Shown in pieces: positions 55,910 to 64,000 of a stretch of 64,000 nt of DNA (positions are counted from its first letter, which is position 1; every line of letters starts with the position of its first letter). Origin of the DNA: Lysobacteraceae bacterium NML07-0707 (GTDB lineage: Bacteria > Pseudomonadota > Gammaproteobacteria > Xanthomonadales > Xanthomonadaceae); contig NWQT01000015.1 of NCBI GenBank assembly GCA_002798295.1, positions 1 through 64,000 of the forward strand, given 5' to 3'. Both the position numbers and the translations under genes were made by a program. The notes under the pieces were generated by a model. The model was not told the origin of the DNA. It ran no database searches and worked only from the letters and a program-made list of their open reading frames with translations.

Positions 55910-56127
55910 CCGCGCCGGGCCCAGGCGATGGCGTCTTCCACGTCTTGCTCGTTGATGCCTAAACGCTGCAATTGGTCACGCACGGCCTGCGCCTGATGGA
56001 TGCGCACCGGTGTCAGCACAATGCGGCCGTTTTCAACCTGCACATCGAAATATTCGGCGGCATCGACTGCCGAGACGGCTGCCTTGGGCAAGGTGATCTG
56101 GTTTTTGACCGTCAGTTTGGCGAGCAT
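55906..56127 (-). CDS. AbrB/MazE-type antitoxin
   Basis: A 73-residue protein with an N-terminal swapped-hairpin DNA-binding domain (LTVKNQITLPKAAVSAVDAA ... YFDVQVENGRIVLTPV) and a C-terminal helical tail that should bind the PIN toxin. AAGGGGG lies 7 bases before the ATG. A palindrome about 25 bases upstream is a candidate operator. Confidence 0.9.
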   Translation of the reverse strand: MLAKLTVKNQITLPKAAVSAVDAAEYFDVQVENGRIVLTPVRIHQAQAVRDQLQRLGINEQDVEDAIAWARRG

Positions 56128-56149
56128 GGCTTGCCCCCTTAAAAAATGA

Positions 56150-56166
56150 AGTAAGGAAATCTTACT
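56150..56166. promoter_or_regulatory. Candidate operator of the toxin-antitoxin pair
   Basis: AGTAAG (56150-56155) and CTTACT (56161-56166) form a 6-bp inverted repeat around GAAAT, upstream of the antitoxin start. The AT-rich surroundings contrast with the GC-rich genome. TA antitoxins of this kind usually repress their own promoter; the exact promoter is not clear. Confidence 0.5.
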
Positions 56167-56250
56167 CTCTTTAATAGCAATTGCAAGCCATTCACCATTC
56201 CGCTACAGCGAGCGGCGCGGCTCAGTCCAGCGCCAGCGGGGTGGATGGGG

Positions 56251-56415
56251 TCATGGATGTTTCTCCTTCAGCCAGAAACGTTCATCGCGCAACAGGTTTT
56301 GCATGCGCTCGGCCGAGCTGCCCTCGCCGTGCTCAAACACCCGCGCCATCAATTGCGTGACCGCAGCCGCTGCCACCGCATCTTGCGCCGCCAATCGGCG
56401 AATCTGGATATTCAT
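56251..56415 (-). pseudogene. N-terminal fragment of a GNAT-like acetyltransferase
   Basis: A 54-codon frame starts with MNIQIRRLAAQDAVAAAAVT and includes LMARVFEHGEGSSAERMQNL. It has a good AGGAG ribosome site, but stops where an acetyltransferase would continue for another 100 residues. The opening resembles AAC(3)-I-type GNAT proteins. No continuing frame was found downstream (56128-56250), so the 3' part seems deleted. The identification is tentative because only the N-terminus remains. Confidence 0.45.
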
Positions 56416-56446
56416 GGGCTTGACTCCTGTTTCTGCATACGCCTCT

Positions 56447-56926
56447 TCACCGCCCGGCCAAGGCCGCCTCGATGGCCGCAATGTCGATTTTTTTCATCGT
56501 CATCATGGCGGCAAAGGCGCGTTGGGCGGCGGCGCGGTCAGGGTGGGTATAGATTCGCATGAGCTGCACGGGCGTGATTTGCCAAGAGATGCCCCATTTG
56601 TCCTTGCACCAGCCGCACGCGCTTTCCTGCCCGCCGTGGCCGACGATGGCGTTCCAGTAGCGGTCGGTTTCTTCCTGCGTGGTGGTGGCAACCTGAAACG
56701 AAAACGCCTCGCTGTGCTCGAAGTGGGCGCCGCCGTTCAGCCCCATGCAGGGCAGGCCCAGCACGGTGAACTCGACCATTAGCACGTCGCCAGCCTTGCC
56801 GCCGGGATAGTCGCCCGGCGCACAGTGGATGGCGCCCACCGCCGAATCGGGGAAGGTGTCGGCGTAAAAGCGCGCGGCGTCCTCGGCATCGCCGTCAAAG
56901 CAGAGGTAGATGGTGTTTTTGTGCAT
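56447..56926 (-). CDS. VOC-superfamily PhnB-like protein (3-demethylubiquinone methyltransferase-like domain)
   Basis: A 159-residue protein of the PhnB group (MHKNTIYLCFDGDAEDAARF, LMVEFTVLGLPCMGLNGGAH, WCKDKWGISWQITPVQL). The fold binds metals or small hydrophobic ligands, but the activity is unknown. ATG at 56926 is preferred because AAGGA precedes it by 9 bases; the ATG at 56935 would leave no room for a ribosome site. It follows the related gene at 56932-57366 almost without a gap. Confidence 0.85.
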   Translation of the reverse strand: MHKNTIYLCFDGDAEDAARFYADTFPDSAVGAIHCAPGDYPGGKAGDVLMVEFTVLGLPCMGLNGGAHFEHSEAFSFQVATTTQEETDRYWNAIVGHGGQESACGWCKDKWGISWQITPVQLMRIYTHPDRAAAQRAFAAMMTMKKIDIAAIEAALAGR

Positions 56927-56931
56927 GACGT

Positions 56932-57366
56932 TCATTCCTTCAATCCGGCATTCATCATCCACGGGGTGCCGAAGCGGTCGGTGACGATGCCAAAGCCCTT
57001 GGCCCAGGCGCTTTCGGCAAACGGCATTTGCACCTGTCCGCCTGCGGCCAGCGCGTTGAAGATGCGCTCGCCTTCGGCCACGGTATCGACATCAATCGCT
57101 ACCTGAAAACCCTGCATGGGCTGGAAGCCGCCTTCGCTGCAAAAGGCCGGCAGGCTGTCGCTGGCGCTGAACAGGCATTCGCCGTGGTGCATCAGCTGGC
57201 TGTGCGCCACTTTGTTTTTGTCGGCCTCGGAAAGCGGCGGCATGTCCGGCTCTGGCGGCATCTCGGCATAGCGCATGATTTGCGCTTGGGCGCCCAAGAG
57301 TTCGGCGTAAAACGCCATCGCCTCGGCGCAGTCGCCGTTGAAATAGAGATAGGGGCTGAGTTTCAT
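56932..57366 (-). CDS. VOC-superfamily PhnB-like protein
   Basis: A 144-residue glyoxalase-fold protein (MKLSPYLYFNGDCAEAMAFY, HSQLMHHGECLFSASDSLPA, FGIVTDRFGTPWMMNAGLKE). It is distantly related to its downstream neighbour, so the pair probably arose by an old duplication or acts as partners. AAGGAG lies 7 bases before the ATG at 57366. The substrate is unknown. Confidence 0.87.
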   Translation of the reverse strand: MKLSPYLYFNGDCAEAMAFYAELLGAQAQIMRYAEMPPEPDMPPLSEADKNKVAHSQLMHHGECLFSASDSLPAFCSEGGFQPMQGFQVAIDVDTVAEGERIFNALAAGGQVQMPFAESAWAKGFGIVTDRFGTPWMMNAGLKE

Positions 57367-57423
57367 GGGCTTTCTCCTTGGGTGGGTACGCTGCGGACGC
57401 GAATGAAGTACGCGGAGATTCTT

Positions 57424-57460
57424 CCGCAAATCGCCGTGCGGCATTTGTCACGGATTGCGC
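57424..57460. repeat. 37-bp repeat, copy 2
   Basis: Identical to 55432-55468. Here it covers the last codons and the stop of the AraC-type regulator, whose TGA (57448-57450) lies within it. Similarity extends a few bases further left in both copies (ATTCTT / ATCCTG). Confidence 0.85.
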
Positions 57461-58227
57461 TGGCGCAGGTAGTCAAACAGCAGTTTGGGCATGTTGACGG
57501 TGATTGGCGGGTCGCTGGGGCGCAGCGGGCGGAATGGCAGCGTCAGCGTCTGTGGCGCGGGCAGCGGGAAGGTGATCGGTTCGGGATGCAGGGCACGCAG
57601 GCAGTGGTCAAGGCGGAAGAAATCCAGCGGGTTCAGGCTGGGGCGCATTTCGCAGCCGAGCAAGTGGTAGCGGCCGTCGGGAATATGGTCGATGACAAAG
57701 CGGCGGGTATGGAACAGCGCCCGCCCCAGCACCGGCACGCCGCGCGGGATTGGCTCGGCAAACAGCCCGACAAACACCAGCGTCCCCAGCCCCTCGCCCT
57801 GCACTTCCACGCTGAGCGCATGCGGCTGCGGATGGGCGACGGGGTTGAAACCGTGATACGGCAGCACCCGGGCGCGCGCATCGCCCAGCTCCCGGCGCAG
57901 CACGGCGCTGAAGCCGGGCGCATCGGCGCGGTAATCGCGCGGGCTTTGCCCGGTATGGGCGCGAAAGCGGTGCGCGTAGGTGGCGGCGCTGGCATGGCCG
58001 GCCTCCAGTTGCGAGGCAATCACTGGCTGGCCTTGTACCAGCGGAGCGATGCCCTGCTCGATTTTCAACGCAGCGATGTAGTCACGCAGCGACAGTCCGG
58101 TGTGGGCGCGAAACCAGCGGCTCAGGGCAAAGCGGCTCACCCCGAAATGCGCGGCAATCTGCGCCGGCGTGGGGTCTTGATGCAGCTGGGTGCGGATATG
58201 CGCTGTCAGGGTCTCAACATCCATCAT
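57448..58227 (-). CDS. AraC-family regulator with N-terminal HTH domain
   Basis: A 259-residue transcription factor in which the two HTH motifs come first: PTPAQIAAHFGVSRFALSRW and ASAATYAHRFRAHTGQSPRD, with GLSLRDYIAALKIEQGI between. The C-terminal 150 residues look like a ligand-binding domain related loosely to the effector domains of Rob/GyrI-like proteins. The start at 58227 (MMDVETL) has no clear ribosome site. It lies between the VOC and pirin genes, all in one direction, so it may control either group. Confidence 0.85.
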   Translation of the reverse strand: MMDVETLTAHIRTQLHQDPTPAQIAAHFGVSRFALSRWFRAHTGLSLRDYIAALKIEQGIAPLVQGQPVIASQLEAGHASAATYAHRFRAHTGQSPRDYRADAPGFSAVLRRELGDARARVLPYHGFNPVAHPQPHALSVEVQGEGLGTLVFVGLFAEPIPRGVPVLGRALFHTRRFVIDHIPDGRYHLLGCEMRPSLNPLDFFRLDHCLRALHPEPITFPLPAPQTLTLPFRPLRPSDPPITVNMPKLLFDYLRQRNP

Positions 58228-58277
58228 GAGCGTGATTGAAACACGACGGCCTGCGCACCGGCAGGCCGTGGCAGGCT

Positions 58278-59174
58278 TTAGCGCAGGTTGCCGGGCACCT
58301 GTGGCGCCTGCAAGCGCCGCAGCGGGGTGCCGGTGAGGTCGATTTCTTCGCCAAAGCGCGGGCTGTGGTGGTTCCACGCGTCCACGGCGCGATCCAAAGC
58401 CTCGCGGCTGTCGGCGACGAAGTTCCACCACATGAGCGTGGGATGCGGCAGCGGCTCGCCGCCCAGCAGCAGGAAGTGGCTGCCGGCTTCGGCTTCGATG
58501 GCCAACTGGGTTTCGCCCGCAGCGATAAAGGCCAGCGTATCGGCGCCAAAGGTTTCATCGCCAATGCGCACCTGGCCGGCAATCACCAGCACGCCGTATT
58601 CCCAGCCGCACTGGCAGGGAATTGGCAAGCGAGCCGCCGCCTGGCATTGCACATCCACGCCCAGCAGCGGGCTGTGCTGCATGGTGGGCGCAGTACGCCC
58701 CTGAAAGCTGCCGGTAGTGAGGACATAGCGCACGCCGCCTTCCTGCCAGGTGGGCAGTTCCGGGTAATGCACAAAGCCCGGCGCGATGGATTGATTCATC
58801 GGCAGGGCAATCCACAGCTGCACTGCGTGCAGGCTGTGCACCCCCTCGAGGCTCTGCTCGGTATGGGCGATACCATGCGCATCACCCGTGCCTGCGGTCA
58901 TCAAGTTGACCTGGCCCGGGCGGATCAGTTGCCTGGTGCCCAGGCTGTCGCGGTGCAACAGCTCGCCTTCCAGCATCCAGGTAAAGGTTTGCAGGTTGGT
59001 GTGCGGATGCGCGCCGACTTGCAGGCCGGGGCTGCCTGCCTCGAAACGGGCCGGGCCGATATGGTCGAGAAAGCACCAGGCGCCGATGGTGCGGCGCCCG
59101 GCCTGCGGCAGCAGCCGGGCAACGGGGATGCCGCCAACGTCTTTGCCATGGGCAGTGAATTTTTGTGCGGTCAT
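58278..59174 (-). CDS. Pirin-family protein (first of two)
   Basis: A bicupin of 298 residues. Metal-binding histidines are visible in VGAHPHTNLQTFTWMLEGEL; GTGDAHGIAHTEQ continues the pirin N-terminal cupin, and the C-terminal cupin holds YGVLVIAGQVRIGDETF. Pirins bind iron; some are quercetinases, others regulate transcription. The activity here cannot be told. Confidence 0.9.
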   Translation of the reverse strand: MTAQKFTAHGKDVGGIPVARLLPQAGRRTIGAWCFLDHIGPARFEAGSPGLQVGAHPHTNLQTFTWMLEGELLHRDSLGTRQLIRPGQVNLMTAGTGDAHGIAHTEQSLEGVHSLHAVQLWIALPMNQSIAPGFVHYPELPTWQEGGVRYVLTTGSFQGRTAPTMQHSPLLGVDVQCQAAARLPIPCQCGWEYGVLVIAGQVRIGDETFGADTLAFIAAGETQLAIEAEAGSHFLLLGGEPLPHPTLMWWNFVADSREALDRAVDAWNHHSPRFGEEIDLTGTPLRRLQAPQVPGNLR

Positions 59175-59233
59175 GGGAAGGTTTCTTGACCTGGGGCGGG
59201 GCTGGGCGGCAGGTCACGACCTGCCGCCCTACT

Positions 59234-60112
59234 TCAAGCCATCTGCCCAAACTTGCCGCTGTTGAAGTCACGGATGGCTTCGGCGATTTCGGCCTGGCTG
59301 TTCATCACAAACGGGCCATAGCCCACCACCGGCTCATCAATCGGCTCCCCGGCCAGCAGCAGCAGCTTGGCATCGGCATTGGCTTCGATACTCACGCCGC
59401 TGCCCTGGTGCGAGAGCGTGGCCATTTCGGCCTTGCGCAGCACCTTCTCGCCGTTGACCTGCACCGTGCCATCCAGCACCACAATCAGCGTGCTCCAGCC
59501 CTCGGGCTGGTCAAGCCGGGCGCTGTGGCCGGCATTCAGGCGCACATCCCAGACGTTCATCGGGCTGTAAGTCTCGGCAGGCCCCTTGCCTTCGCCATAA
59601 TGCCCGGCAATCACCCGCACCCGCCCGGCATCGCCCGGCAGCGCGATGGCGGGGATTTGCGCATCGGTAATGCCCTGATAGTGCGCCGGGGTCATCTTGT
59701 CCTTCCTGGGCAGGTTCACCCACAGCTGCACCATCTCGAACGGCCCGCCCTCGCGACTGTAGCGCTCGGAATGAAATTCCTCATGCAAGATGCCGCCGCC
59801 GGCCGTCATCCACTGCACATCGCCACGGCCAATCACGCCGCCGGCGCCAGTGGAATCGCGGTGTTCGACCTCGCCCTCATAGACGATGGTGACCGTCTCA
59901 AAACCGCGATGCGGATGCCGCCCCACGCCACGGCGGTAGCCGCTGTTGGGTTCAAACTCGGTCGGCGCGGCATAGTCCAGCAGCAAAAACGGGCTGCGGC
60001 TGGGCACATCCGCGCCGCTGTAGCCAAACATGCCGTGCACGGGAAAACCATCGCCCACCCAGTGACGGCCGGGGGCGCTATGGGTACTCAATACGGTTTT
60101 GTTGCTGGTCAT
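59234..60112 (-). CDS. Pirin-family protein (second of two)
   Basis: A bicupin of 292 residues with the classic pirin motif GRHPHRGFETVTIVYEGEVE and HRDSTGAGGVIGRGDVQWMT, plus GGGILHEEFHSE. The start at 60112 (MTSNKTVLSTH) follows AGGA. It is clearly related to, but quite different from, the downstream pirin. The 59-base gap between them favours cotranscription. Confidence 0.92.
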   Translation of the reverse strand: MTSNKTVLSTHSAPGRHWVGDGFPVHGMFGYSGADVPSRSPFLLLDYAAPTEFEPNSGYRRGVGRHPHRGFETVTIVYEGEVEHRDSTGAGGVIGRGDVQWMTAGGGILHEEFHSERYSREGGPFEMVQLWVNLPRKDKMTPAHYQGITDAQIPAIALPGDAGRVRVIAGHYGEGKGPAETYSPMNVWDVRLNAGHSARLDQPEGWSTLIVVLDGTVQVNGEKVLRKAEMATLSHQGSGVSIEANADAKLLLLAGEPIDEPVVGYGPFVMNSQAEIAEAIRDFNSGKFGQMA

Positions 60113-60360
60113 GGCAGATATCCTGTTGTTTCTTGTAATCAAGCACCGAAAGAAACGGTACGGATGTCATGGTAGGGATGAACACCAGCAGGATAAACAG
60201 GCGTTTTCTCATCACATCATCCCGTATTTGCAACAATTGGCCGCCCTGCCCCGGCGCTGGGCGATAATCGCGGCTGTTTTGCTTGTCCTCAACGCCAAGG
60301 CGCGCACCGCTGTGGCGGTCTGGCAAGGCATCTTGTCCAATATCCCCAAGGAGATTTCCG

Positions 60361-61197
60361 ATGACTGCATTCGACCCGGCACTGCGCCAGCGCATTGAAA
60401 CCGCCTTTGAGCAGCGCGCCAGCCTCGATAACGCTGCGCTGGCTGCCCTGCACCCGGATATCGAAGCCTGCATGGCCGGGCTTGAAAGCGGTGCGCTGCG
60501 CGTGGCCGAGCCCACGGCGGATGGCTGGCAGGTCAATGAATGGCTGAAAAAAGCCGTGCTGCTGTACTTCCGCACCCATGACATGCAGGTGATGGCAGGT
60601 GCCCCGGCTCCCTACTGGGACAAGGTGCCGATGCGTTTTGCCGGCTTTGATGCCGAGGACTTTCGCCGCGAAGGTGTGCGCGTGGTGCCGGGCACGGTCG
60701 CGCGGCGCGGCTGCCATATTGGCCGCGATGTGGTACTGATGCCGAGCTTCGTCAATATCGGCGCCCATGTGGGCGAAGGCACGATGGTCGACACCTGGGC
60801 GACGGTCGGCTCCTGCGCCCAGGTCGGCAAACACTGCCATATCTCCGGCGGCGCCGGCATTGGCGGCGTGCTGGAGCCGTTGCAGGCCACCCCCACCATC
60901 ATCGAAGACCATTGCTTTATCGGCGCGCGCTCGGAAGTGGTGGAAGGCGTCATCGTCGGCCATCACAGCGTGATTGGCATGGGCGTGTTTCTGGGTCAAT
61001 CCACCCGCATCTACCACCGTGAAAGCGGCGAAATCAGCTATGGCCATATCCCGCCGGGCAGCGTGGTGGTATCCGGGCAACTGCCTGCCGCCGATGGCTC
61101 GCATTCGCTGTACTGCGCAGTCATCGTCAAACAGGTGGACGAAAAAACCCGCGCCAAGACTTCCGTCAACGAGCTGCTGCGCGGCCTGGCAAGCTGA
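60361..61197 (+). CDS. dapD: 2,3,4,5-tetrahydropyridine-2,6-dicarboxylate N-succinyltransferase
   Basis: A 278-residue left-handed beta-helix acyltransferase (hexapeptide repeats around [20 protein letters not shown] and [20 protein letters not shown]). It makes N-succinyl-amino-ketopimelate on the way to diaminopimelate and lysine. The start at 60361 ([10 protein letters not shown]) has AAGGAG about 7 bases upstream. It is first in the dapD-spx-dapE run. The leader, 60213-60360, contains no gene I can support. Confidence 0.96.
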   Translation: MTAFDPALRQRIETAFEQRASLDNAALAALHPDIEACMAGLESGALRVAEPTADGWQVNEWLKKAVLLYFRTHDMQVMAGAPAPYWDKVPMRFAGFDAEDFRREGVRVVPGTVARRGCHIGRDVVLMPSFVNIGAHVGEGTMVDTWATVGSCAQVGKHCHISGGAGIGGVLEPLQATPTIIEDHCFIGARSEVVEGVIVGHHSVIGMGVFLGQSTRIYHRESGEISYGHIPPGSVVVSGQLPAADGSHSLYCAVIVKQVDEKTRAKTSVNELLRGLAS

Positions 61198-61232
61198 ACC
61201 AAATCCATCGAAATCACCTTACGGACTTCACC

Positions 61233-61589
61233 ATGACCACGCTTTACGGACTGAAAAACTGCGATACCTGCAAAAAAGCACGCAAATGGCTGGAACGCTT
61301 TGATATTGCGCACCAATTTGTCGATGTACGCGAAACCCTGCCCAGCCCGGAGATGTTGCTGGTGTGGCAAGCGCATGTTGGCGGCTTTGAAAAGCTCATC
61401 AACAAATCCTCGACTACCTGGCGGCAGTTGCCGGAAAACCGCAAAACGCCCGGCTCCGAGGCCGAGTGGAAGCTGCTGTTGCGCGAGCATCCGGCGCTCA
61501 TCAAACGCCCGCTGCTGCAACTGGACGATGGCCGTGTGGTGCAGGGCTTTTCCGACAATGGCTACAAAAAGCTGTTTGCACTGGCATGA
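61233..61589 (+). CDS. ArsC/Spx-family protein (YffB type)
   Basis: A 118-residue thioredoxin-fold protein with a redox-type CDTC motif in [20 protein letters not shown]. The conserved [20 protein letters not shown] lies at the end. Members located between dapD and dapE are common in gammaproteobacteria and are not proven arsenate reductases. The stop overlaps dapE (ATGA). Confidence 0.92.
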   Translation: MTTLYGLKNCDTCKKARKWLERFDIAHQFVDVRETLPSPEMLLVWQAHVGGFEKLINKSSTTWRQLPENRKTPGSEAEWKLLLREHPALIKRPLLQLDDGRVVQGFSDNGYKKLFALA

Positions 61590-62719
61590 GTGATGTTGTT
61601 GCGCTCACCTGCGCGCTGATTTCCCGGCCGTCCATCACGCCTGAAGATGCTGGCTGTCAGGCACTGATTGCCGAACGTCTGGCGCGCTGCGGCTTTGCCA
61701 TCGAACACTTGCGTTTCAACAACGTCGATAACCTCTGGGCCAGCCACGGCAACGGCGCCCCGGTACTGCTGCTGCTCGGACATACCGATGTCGTGCCGCC
61801 GGGCAATCTGGACGCCTGGCAGAGCGCCCCCTTCACCCCGGAAATCCGCGATGGCCTGCTGTATGGCCGTGGCGCTGCCGACATGAAGGCCAGCGTGGCT
61901 GCCTTCGTGGTGGCGCTGGAGCAATTCGTGGCGGCGCATCCCGAGCACCCCGGCACAATTGCCCTGCTGCTGACCTCTGATGAAGAAGGCGCAGCCATTG
62001 ACGGCGTGCGGCAAATGGCCGAAGTGCTGCGCGCACGCAGCCAGCGCATTGACTGGTGCATCACCGGCGAGCCTTCATCCAAACAGCGTCTGGGAGATTT
62101 GTTGCGGGTAGGCCGGCGCGGCTCGCTGTCGGCACGCCTCATCATCCAGGGCGTGCAAGGCCATGTCGCCTATCCCGAACTTGCCCGAAACCCCATCCAT
62201 GCCGCCCTGCCCGCCCTGGCCGAACTTGCCGGCAAGCAATGGGACAGCGGCTTTGACAGCTTCCCGCCGACCAGCCTGCAAATCACCGACACCCACGCCG
62301 GAAACCACGCCAACAATGTGATTCCCGGGCAGATGGAAGTGCTGTTCAACCTGCGCTACAACCCCAACTGGAACGCCACCGCCCTGCAAACTGCCTGTGA
62401 AGCCATCTTCAAGCGCCACCAACTTGATTACCAAATCCACTGGCATCACAGCGGCGCCCCCTTCCACACCCCGGAAGGCGTCTTGCGGCAGACCGCCCGC
62501 CAGATACTGACCGAATTTTCCGGCACGCCCCCGGAAGAGAGCACTGGTGGCGGCACCTCCGATGCCCGCTTCATCGCCCCGCTGGGCGCCGAGTGCATTG
62601 AAATCGGCCCGGCCAATGCCAGCATCCACCAAGTGGACGAACATATCCGCCTCACTGACCTGCAGGCTCTGCCAGCGCTTTACCTGCACCTGATTGAACG
62701 CCTGCTGCTGGCAAACTGA
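61586..62719 (+). CDS. dapE: Succinyl-diaminopimelate desuccinylase
   Basis: A 377-residue zinc peptidase of the M20 family that releases succinate to give LL-diaminopimelate. Metal ligands are seen in [38 protein letters not shown] and [12 protein letters not shown]. The start at 61586 ([20 protein letters not shown]) overlaps the ArsC/Spx stop. Confidence 0.96.
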   Translation: MSDVVALTCALISRPSITPEDAGCQALIAERLARCGFAIEHLRFNNVDNLWASHGNGAPVLLLLGHTDVVPPGNLDAWQSAPFTPEIRDGLLYGRGAADMKASVAAFVVALEQFVAAHPEHPGTIALLLTSDEEGAAIDGVRQMAEVLRARSQRIDWCITGEPSSKQRLGDLLRVGRRGSLSARLIIQGVQGHVAYPELARNPIHAALPALAELAGKQWDSGFDSFPPTSLQITDTHAGNHANNVIPGQMEVLFNLRYNPNWNATALQTACEAIFKRHQLDYQIHWHHSGAPFHTPEGVLRQTARQILTEFSGTPPEESTGGGTSDARFIAPLGAECIEIGPANASIHQVDEHIRLTDLQALPALYLHLIERLLLAN

Positions 62720-62726
62720 AAATTGA

Positions 62727-62750
62727 GCCCCTGCAACCACCTGCAGGGGC
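62727..62750. terminator. Bidirectional terminator between dapE and the ammonia-lyase gene
   Basis: A perfect 9-bp stem, GCCCCTGCA / TGCAGGGGC, with an ACCACC loop. Read on the minus strand it is followed by TCAATTTTC, so it fits the lyase gene better than dapE. Confidence 0.75.
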
Positions 62751-62756
62751 AATCAG

Positions 62757-64000
62757 TCAGGCATTCAAAGCCGCCTGTGCGGCACTGAGTACTGCGCCGC
62801 TTTCCACCATGCGCACAGCGCTGGCGACATCGGCATCGAGGGCATGGTCGCGCCACATCATCGGCAAATGCCGGCGGATTTCCGCATGTGCTGCGGCCAC
62901 CGCCTTGCCCGGATGAAATGCCTGGCTTGCCGCCAGTTCCTGGCGCAGGCTCTCGACTTCAGCCAAAAACACCTCGCGATTGTCGGCCTCGGGCAGCGGC
63001 ATGCCACGCACCTTGCGGGCAAACTGCCCGGCATTGCCGTTCCGGGCCAGCTCGCGCGCGGCATTGATCATGGCGATGCGCAAGTCCAGCGCCTGTGCGG
63101 CGGTGGCCAACTCCAGCCCCAGCACTTTGGCAAGTTCGCCGGTCATCGCCAACACATGCCGGGCTTCGTTGGCGCCCATCGACACATGGTCTTCGGCATT
63201 GGCACTGGTCGGCACTGAATACACCGCAGCGGGCATGGCGCGCGATGCCAGGTCGTTGACGATGGCCGCGCAGCTGTACTGCACGATCATGTAGCCCGAT
63301 TCGGTGCCATCCTCGTTGCCAATCAGGAACGCCGGCAAGCCGTCGTTGGTGGCCGGATCCACCAGTTTGTTGGTGCGGCGCTCGCTGATGGAAGCCAGCA
63401 CCGGAATCGCCGCTTTCAGATAGCTCATCGCTAGCGCCAGCGGCATGCCGTGGAAGTGGCCGGCGGAAATCACTTGCTGCTCGACATGCTCGGCATTGGC
63501 ATCGGGGAATACCAGCGGGTTGTCGGTCACCGCGTTCAGCTCGATGTCCAGAACACGCGCGGCCTGTGCCAGCGCATCGCGCACTGCGCCATGCACCTGC
63601 GGAATGCAGCGCAGTGAGTAGCTGTCCTGCGGCTGATGCTTCTTGCCGCCGCGGAAGGGTTTGAAGCGTTGATAGAACTTTTCGCAGCCATGCCGCTGTG
63701 TATCCGGCACCCAATCCCAGCTGATATCGAAGCTCAGCGCCTGCAGCTCGACACTGTCCCAGCTTTCCGGCTGCCAGGTTTTGAAGCTCGGCACCAGATG
63801 GTAGGGAATATCGGCAAGCCTTGAGCCTTGCAGCAGGCGGCGCAGATTGCCCGCCACTTGCACCTGTCCCGGGTGCGGGCGCAGGGCATGGACTTCCGGC
63901 GCAAAGGCGCCGAGCCGTCCGGCAAAGGCTTCGATGGTCATGGCCGCAGCGAGGTCAGCGGTATCGAGCAGTTTTTCCATGCGCTCAACGGCCAGCACGC
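62757..64000 (-). CDS. HAL/PAL/TAL-family aromatic amino acid ammonia-lyase, C-terminal part
   Basis: The last 414 or so codons of an MIO-type lyase; the 5' end lies outside the window. SLRCIPQVHGAVRDALAQAA, NAVTDNPLVF and SVPTSANAEDHVSMGANEAR are lyase core motifs. The ASG triad forming the MIO cofactor would lie upstream and cannot be seen. The SWDSVELQALSFDISWDWVP to QRHGCEKFYQRFKPF stretch is longer than in ordinary HutH. No hut neighbours are visible, so substrate identity (His, Phe or Tyr) stays open. Confidence 0.85.
   Translation of the reverse strand, partial: VLAVERMEKLLDTADLAAAMTIEAFAGRLGAFAPEVHALRPHPGQVQVAGNLRRLLQGSRLADIPYHLVPSFKTWQPESWDSVELQALSFDISWDWVPDTQRHGCEKFYQRFKPFRGGKKHQPQDSYSLRCIPQVHGAVRDALAQAARVLDIELNAVTDNPLVFPDANAEHVEQQVISAGHFHGMPLALAMSYLKAAIPVLASISERRTNKLVDPATNDGLPAFLIGNEDGTESGYMIVQYSCAAIVNDLASRAMPAAVYSVPTSANAEDHVSMGANEARHVLAMTGELAKVLGLELATAAQALDLRIAMINAARELARNGNAGQFARKVRGMPLPEADNREVFLAEVESLRQELAASQAFHPGKAVAAAHAEIRRHLPMMWRDHALDADVASAVRMVESGAVLSAAQAALNA

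Noticed and set aside
60078-60212. A 44-codon minus-strand frame, MRKRLFILLVFIPTMTSVPF..., overlapping the start of the second pirin
   Set aside because: It looks like a short secreted or leader peptide, but overlaps a real gene start in another frame and has only a weak ribosome site. I kept it out of the gene list.

Overview
The window is GC-rich, densely coding, and almost certainly chromosome from a gammaproteobacterium of the Xanthomonadales (Lysobacterales) type. I infer this from gene order: rpsT / murJ-ribF-ileS-lspA-ispH; rpoE-rseA-degP; exbB-exbD-msbA-lpxK-kdsB-phosphatase-uvrC-pgsA; comEC-lolD-lolC-ygfX-sdhE-sdhBADC; map-glnD; and dapD-arsC/spx-dapE. These blocks match what is known of Xanthomonas-like genomes, but the species cannot be named from the sequence alone.

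Layout. 1-793 is a wreck of insertion sequences: an IS3-type orfA running off the left edge, a truncated IS481-type copy, and a second IS3-type terminus. 825-9482 is housekeeping: rhomboid protease, 2OG-Fe(II) oxygenase, S20, lipid II flippase, flavin synthesis, Ile-tRNA synthetase, signal peptidase II and IspH. A tRNA-Thr(CGT) with a consensus-like promoter follows (9540-9615). Just beyond it lies a nest of IS481-type elements (9811-11267), in which one intact element has inserted into the 3' end of an older, decayed one. 11607-16874 holds NhaC and NSS-type sodium-coupled transporters, then methionine-salvage genes mtnB, mtnD and mtnC with a DUF4298 gene among them. 16984-23077 holds a two-TM protein of unknown function, the sigma-E stress module (degP, rseA, rpoE) and a divergent beta-oxidation multienzyme protein.

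23240-42972 is mainly the minus-strand envelope and LPS block. It is interrupted at 32043-37900 by a plus-strand two-gene operon (a divergent HSP90/HtpG-like ATPase and a large helical-repeat protein) and a MuiA/DUF4139 gene. 42321-46984 is the succinate dehydrogenase locus. It has four structural genes and two assembly-factor genes, sdhE and a 54-codon SDHAF4/DUF1674 gene, plus ygfX. 47025-52748 carries ygfZ, yggS, map, glnD and a DUF924 gene.

52845-60112 is an accessory minus-strand stretch: SelO, a collapsed DUF1697 pseudogene, a GST, a PIN/AbrB toxin-antitoxin pair, a truncated acetyltransferase, two PhnB-like VOC proteins, an AraC regulator and two pirins. It contains a 37-bp repeated sequence. 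60361-62719 is the lysine/diaminopimelate operon. The right edge cuts a HAL/PAL-type ammonia-lyase.

The best candidates for something undescribed are the HSP90-like/helical-repeat operon at 32043-36220 and the uncharacterised two-TM protein at 16984-17790. The best sequence-level observation is the nested IS481 insertion. Removing the inner element plus one copy of its 6-bp target duplication restores the outer transposase's reading frame, and the inner transposase takes its stop codon from the host target.
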